Source: Bacteroidales bacterium
Lineage (GTDB): Bacteria; Bacteroidota; Bacteroidia; Bacteroidales; JAOZMU01
Assembly (NCBI GenBank): GCA_029934165.1
Contig: JAOZMU010000185.1
Location: forward strand, 1-6,771
Direction: 5' to 3'
DNA: 6,771 nucleotides
In this document: positions 6,009 through 6,771 of the stretch, one piece after another
How the letters are laid out: each line of letters opens with the position of its first letter
How positions within the stretch are numbered: the first letter of the stretch is position 1
Notes under the pieces: generated by a model
Database searches by the model: none
What the model was told of the DNA's origin: nothing
The model's input: the letters and a program-made list of their open reading frames with translations, nothing else
Program-made: the position numbers and the translations under genes

Positions 6009-6665
6009 ATGACAATTCACAAGGAGGGCTACGTAACTATTTCATTTATGCTGATATTGCTAACAGCAATAACATTAACTATCTGGTATTTAACCCCAAA
6101 TTATCCAATTATTTCGATAATTGCCGGAAGTATTTTATTTGGGCTTTGGCTGTTTATCATTAGTTTTTTCAGGTCGCCAAATCGTAAAATTAACAAGAAA
6201 AGCAAAGCTATTCTTGCTCCAGCAGATGGCAAAGTGGTTGCTATTGAAGAGGTTGAGGAAAATGAATATTTTAACACCAGACGAATTCAAGTTTCGATAT
6301 TTATGTCGCCTCTGAATGTACACATAAATTGGCATCCTATTGCTGGCGAAGTAAAATTTTCCAAGTATCACCACGGATTGCATCTTGTTGCTTGGCATCC
6401 GAAATCGTCCACAGATAACGAACGCTCAACAGTTGTTGTGTGTCGCGAAGATGGAAAAGAAATTCTTTTCCGGCAAATAGCTGGAGCTGTCGCGAGGCGC
6501 GTAGTTTCATACGCCAAGGTTGGACAAAAAGTTGGGCAAGGCGATGAATTTGGTTTTATCAAATTTGGCTCGCGCGTAGATATTTTCCTGCCACTTGGTA
6601 CTGAAGTCAAAGTTGCTATCGACCAGATGGTTAGCGGACGACAAACAGTAATAGCTAATCTTTAA
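6009..6665 (+). CDS. psd: Phosphatidylserine decarboxylase, short form
   Basis: Psd decarboxylates phosphatidylserine to phosphatidylethanolamine using a pyruvoyl group made by self-cleavage. The 218-residue protein is the short form found in Bacteroidota and archaea, without the long N-terminal region of the E. coli enzyme. Two hydrophobic segments (about 8–28 and 32–52) anchor it to the membrane. Motifs: APADGKV with D73, SPLNVHINWHP with H105, and FGSRVD, where cleavage should fall between G187 and S188 to leave a beta chain (1–187) and a pyruvoyl alpha chain (188–218). All expected residues are present. It lies 55 bp after cdsA and acts two steps later in the same pathway; phosphatidylserine synthase is not in this window but might lie just downstream. 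The AAGGAGG at 6021–6027 is inside the coding region and serves no start. Confidence 0.96.
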   Translation: MTIHKEGYVTISFMLILLTAITLTIWYLTPNYPIISIIAGSILFGLWLFIISFFRSPNRKINKKSKAILAPADGKVVAIEEVEENEYFNTRRIQVSIFMSPLNVHINWHPIAGEVKFSKYHHGLHLVAWHPKSSTDNERSTVVVCREDGKEILFRQIAGAVARRVVSYAKVGQKVGQGDEFGFIKFGSRVDIFLPLGTEVKVAIDQMVSGRQTVIANL

Positions 6666-6698
6666 TACGTCTTTGACATTATTTATCTGATAAATGCC

Positions 6699-6711
6699 TG
6701 TTCATAAAAAT
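6699..6711 (+). repeat. Further copy of the TIR end motif
   Basis: TGTTCATAAAAAT is identical to 3501–3513 in the left TIR of the element after ftsH. It lies 33 bp after the psd stop, much as the left TIR lies 41 bp after the ftsH stop. It could be the left end of another element that runs past the window. The following 60 bp show no clear match to the known copy, and a 13-bp AT-rich match may be chance. Confidence 0.35.
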
Positions 6712-6771
6712 ATATTTAAGTACTCTTACAAAAATTCTTACGCTTTTTATTAACCTAAGTTGTTAATTCAC

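Noticed and set aside
6021..6027. AAGGAGG as a ribosome binding site
   Set aside because: It is inside psd, 9 bp after its ATG. The next in-frame ATG is about 20 bp further and would cut into the first membrane segment. Bacteroidota rarely rely on such sites.

Overview
The window looks like chromosomal DNA of a member of the Bacteroidota, probably close to Bacteroidales, with an AT-rich genome. Support comes from the gene order rsfS–ftsH–(DUF2007-like)–cdsA–psd, from Bacteroidota-style FtsH and RsfS sequence details, from a lipoprotein of a type common in that phylum, from a Bacteroidota-type promoter (TACATTTGCA) before rsfS, and from the lack of Shine-Dalgarno sequences at start sites.

Layout. 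Positions 1–130 hold a truncated, GC-richer hairpin repeat. A small predicted lipoprotein gene lies on the minus strand at 229–696. A 340-bp divergent intergenic region (697–1036) carries candidate promoters in both directions. Every gene after that is on the plus strand: rsfS (1037–1411), ftsH (1473–3452), a gene for a five-fold repeated DUF2007-like protein (4002–5003), cdsA (5120–5953, TTG start) and psd (6009–6665). The 549-bp gap between ftsH and the DUF2007-like gene is almost filled by a 448-bp non-coding segment with 19-bp terminal inverted repeats (3494–3941). It looks like a MITE, and a second copy of the hairpin repeat is nested inside it. The last 106 bp contain a further copy of the end motif TGTTCATAAAAA.

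How the genes fit together. RsfS silences ribosomes by binding uL14. FtsH is the membrane AAA+ zinc protease. CdsA makes CDP-diacylglycerol, and Psd carries out the last step of phosphatidylethanolamine synthesis. The cluster therefore joins translational shut-down, membrane protein quality control and phospholipid synthesis. The DUF2007-like protein sits between the protease and the lipid genes and its role is unknown.

Most worth a second look: (1) the two copies of the hairpin repeat, which share a 27-bp identical box and have stems that differ by compensating changes; (2) the TIR-bounded element that splits the gene cluster; (3) a protein of five DUF2007-like units with an exact 63-residue period, in which only the first and last units keep the canonical loop.
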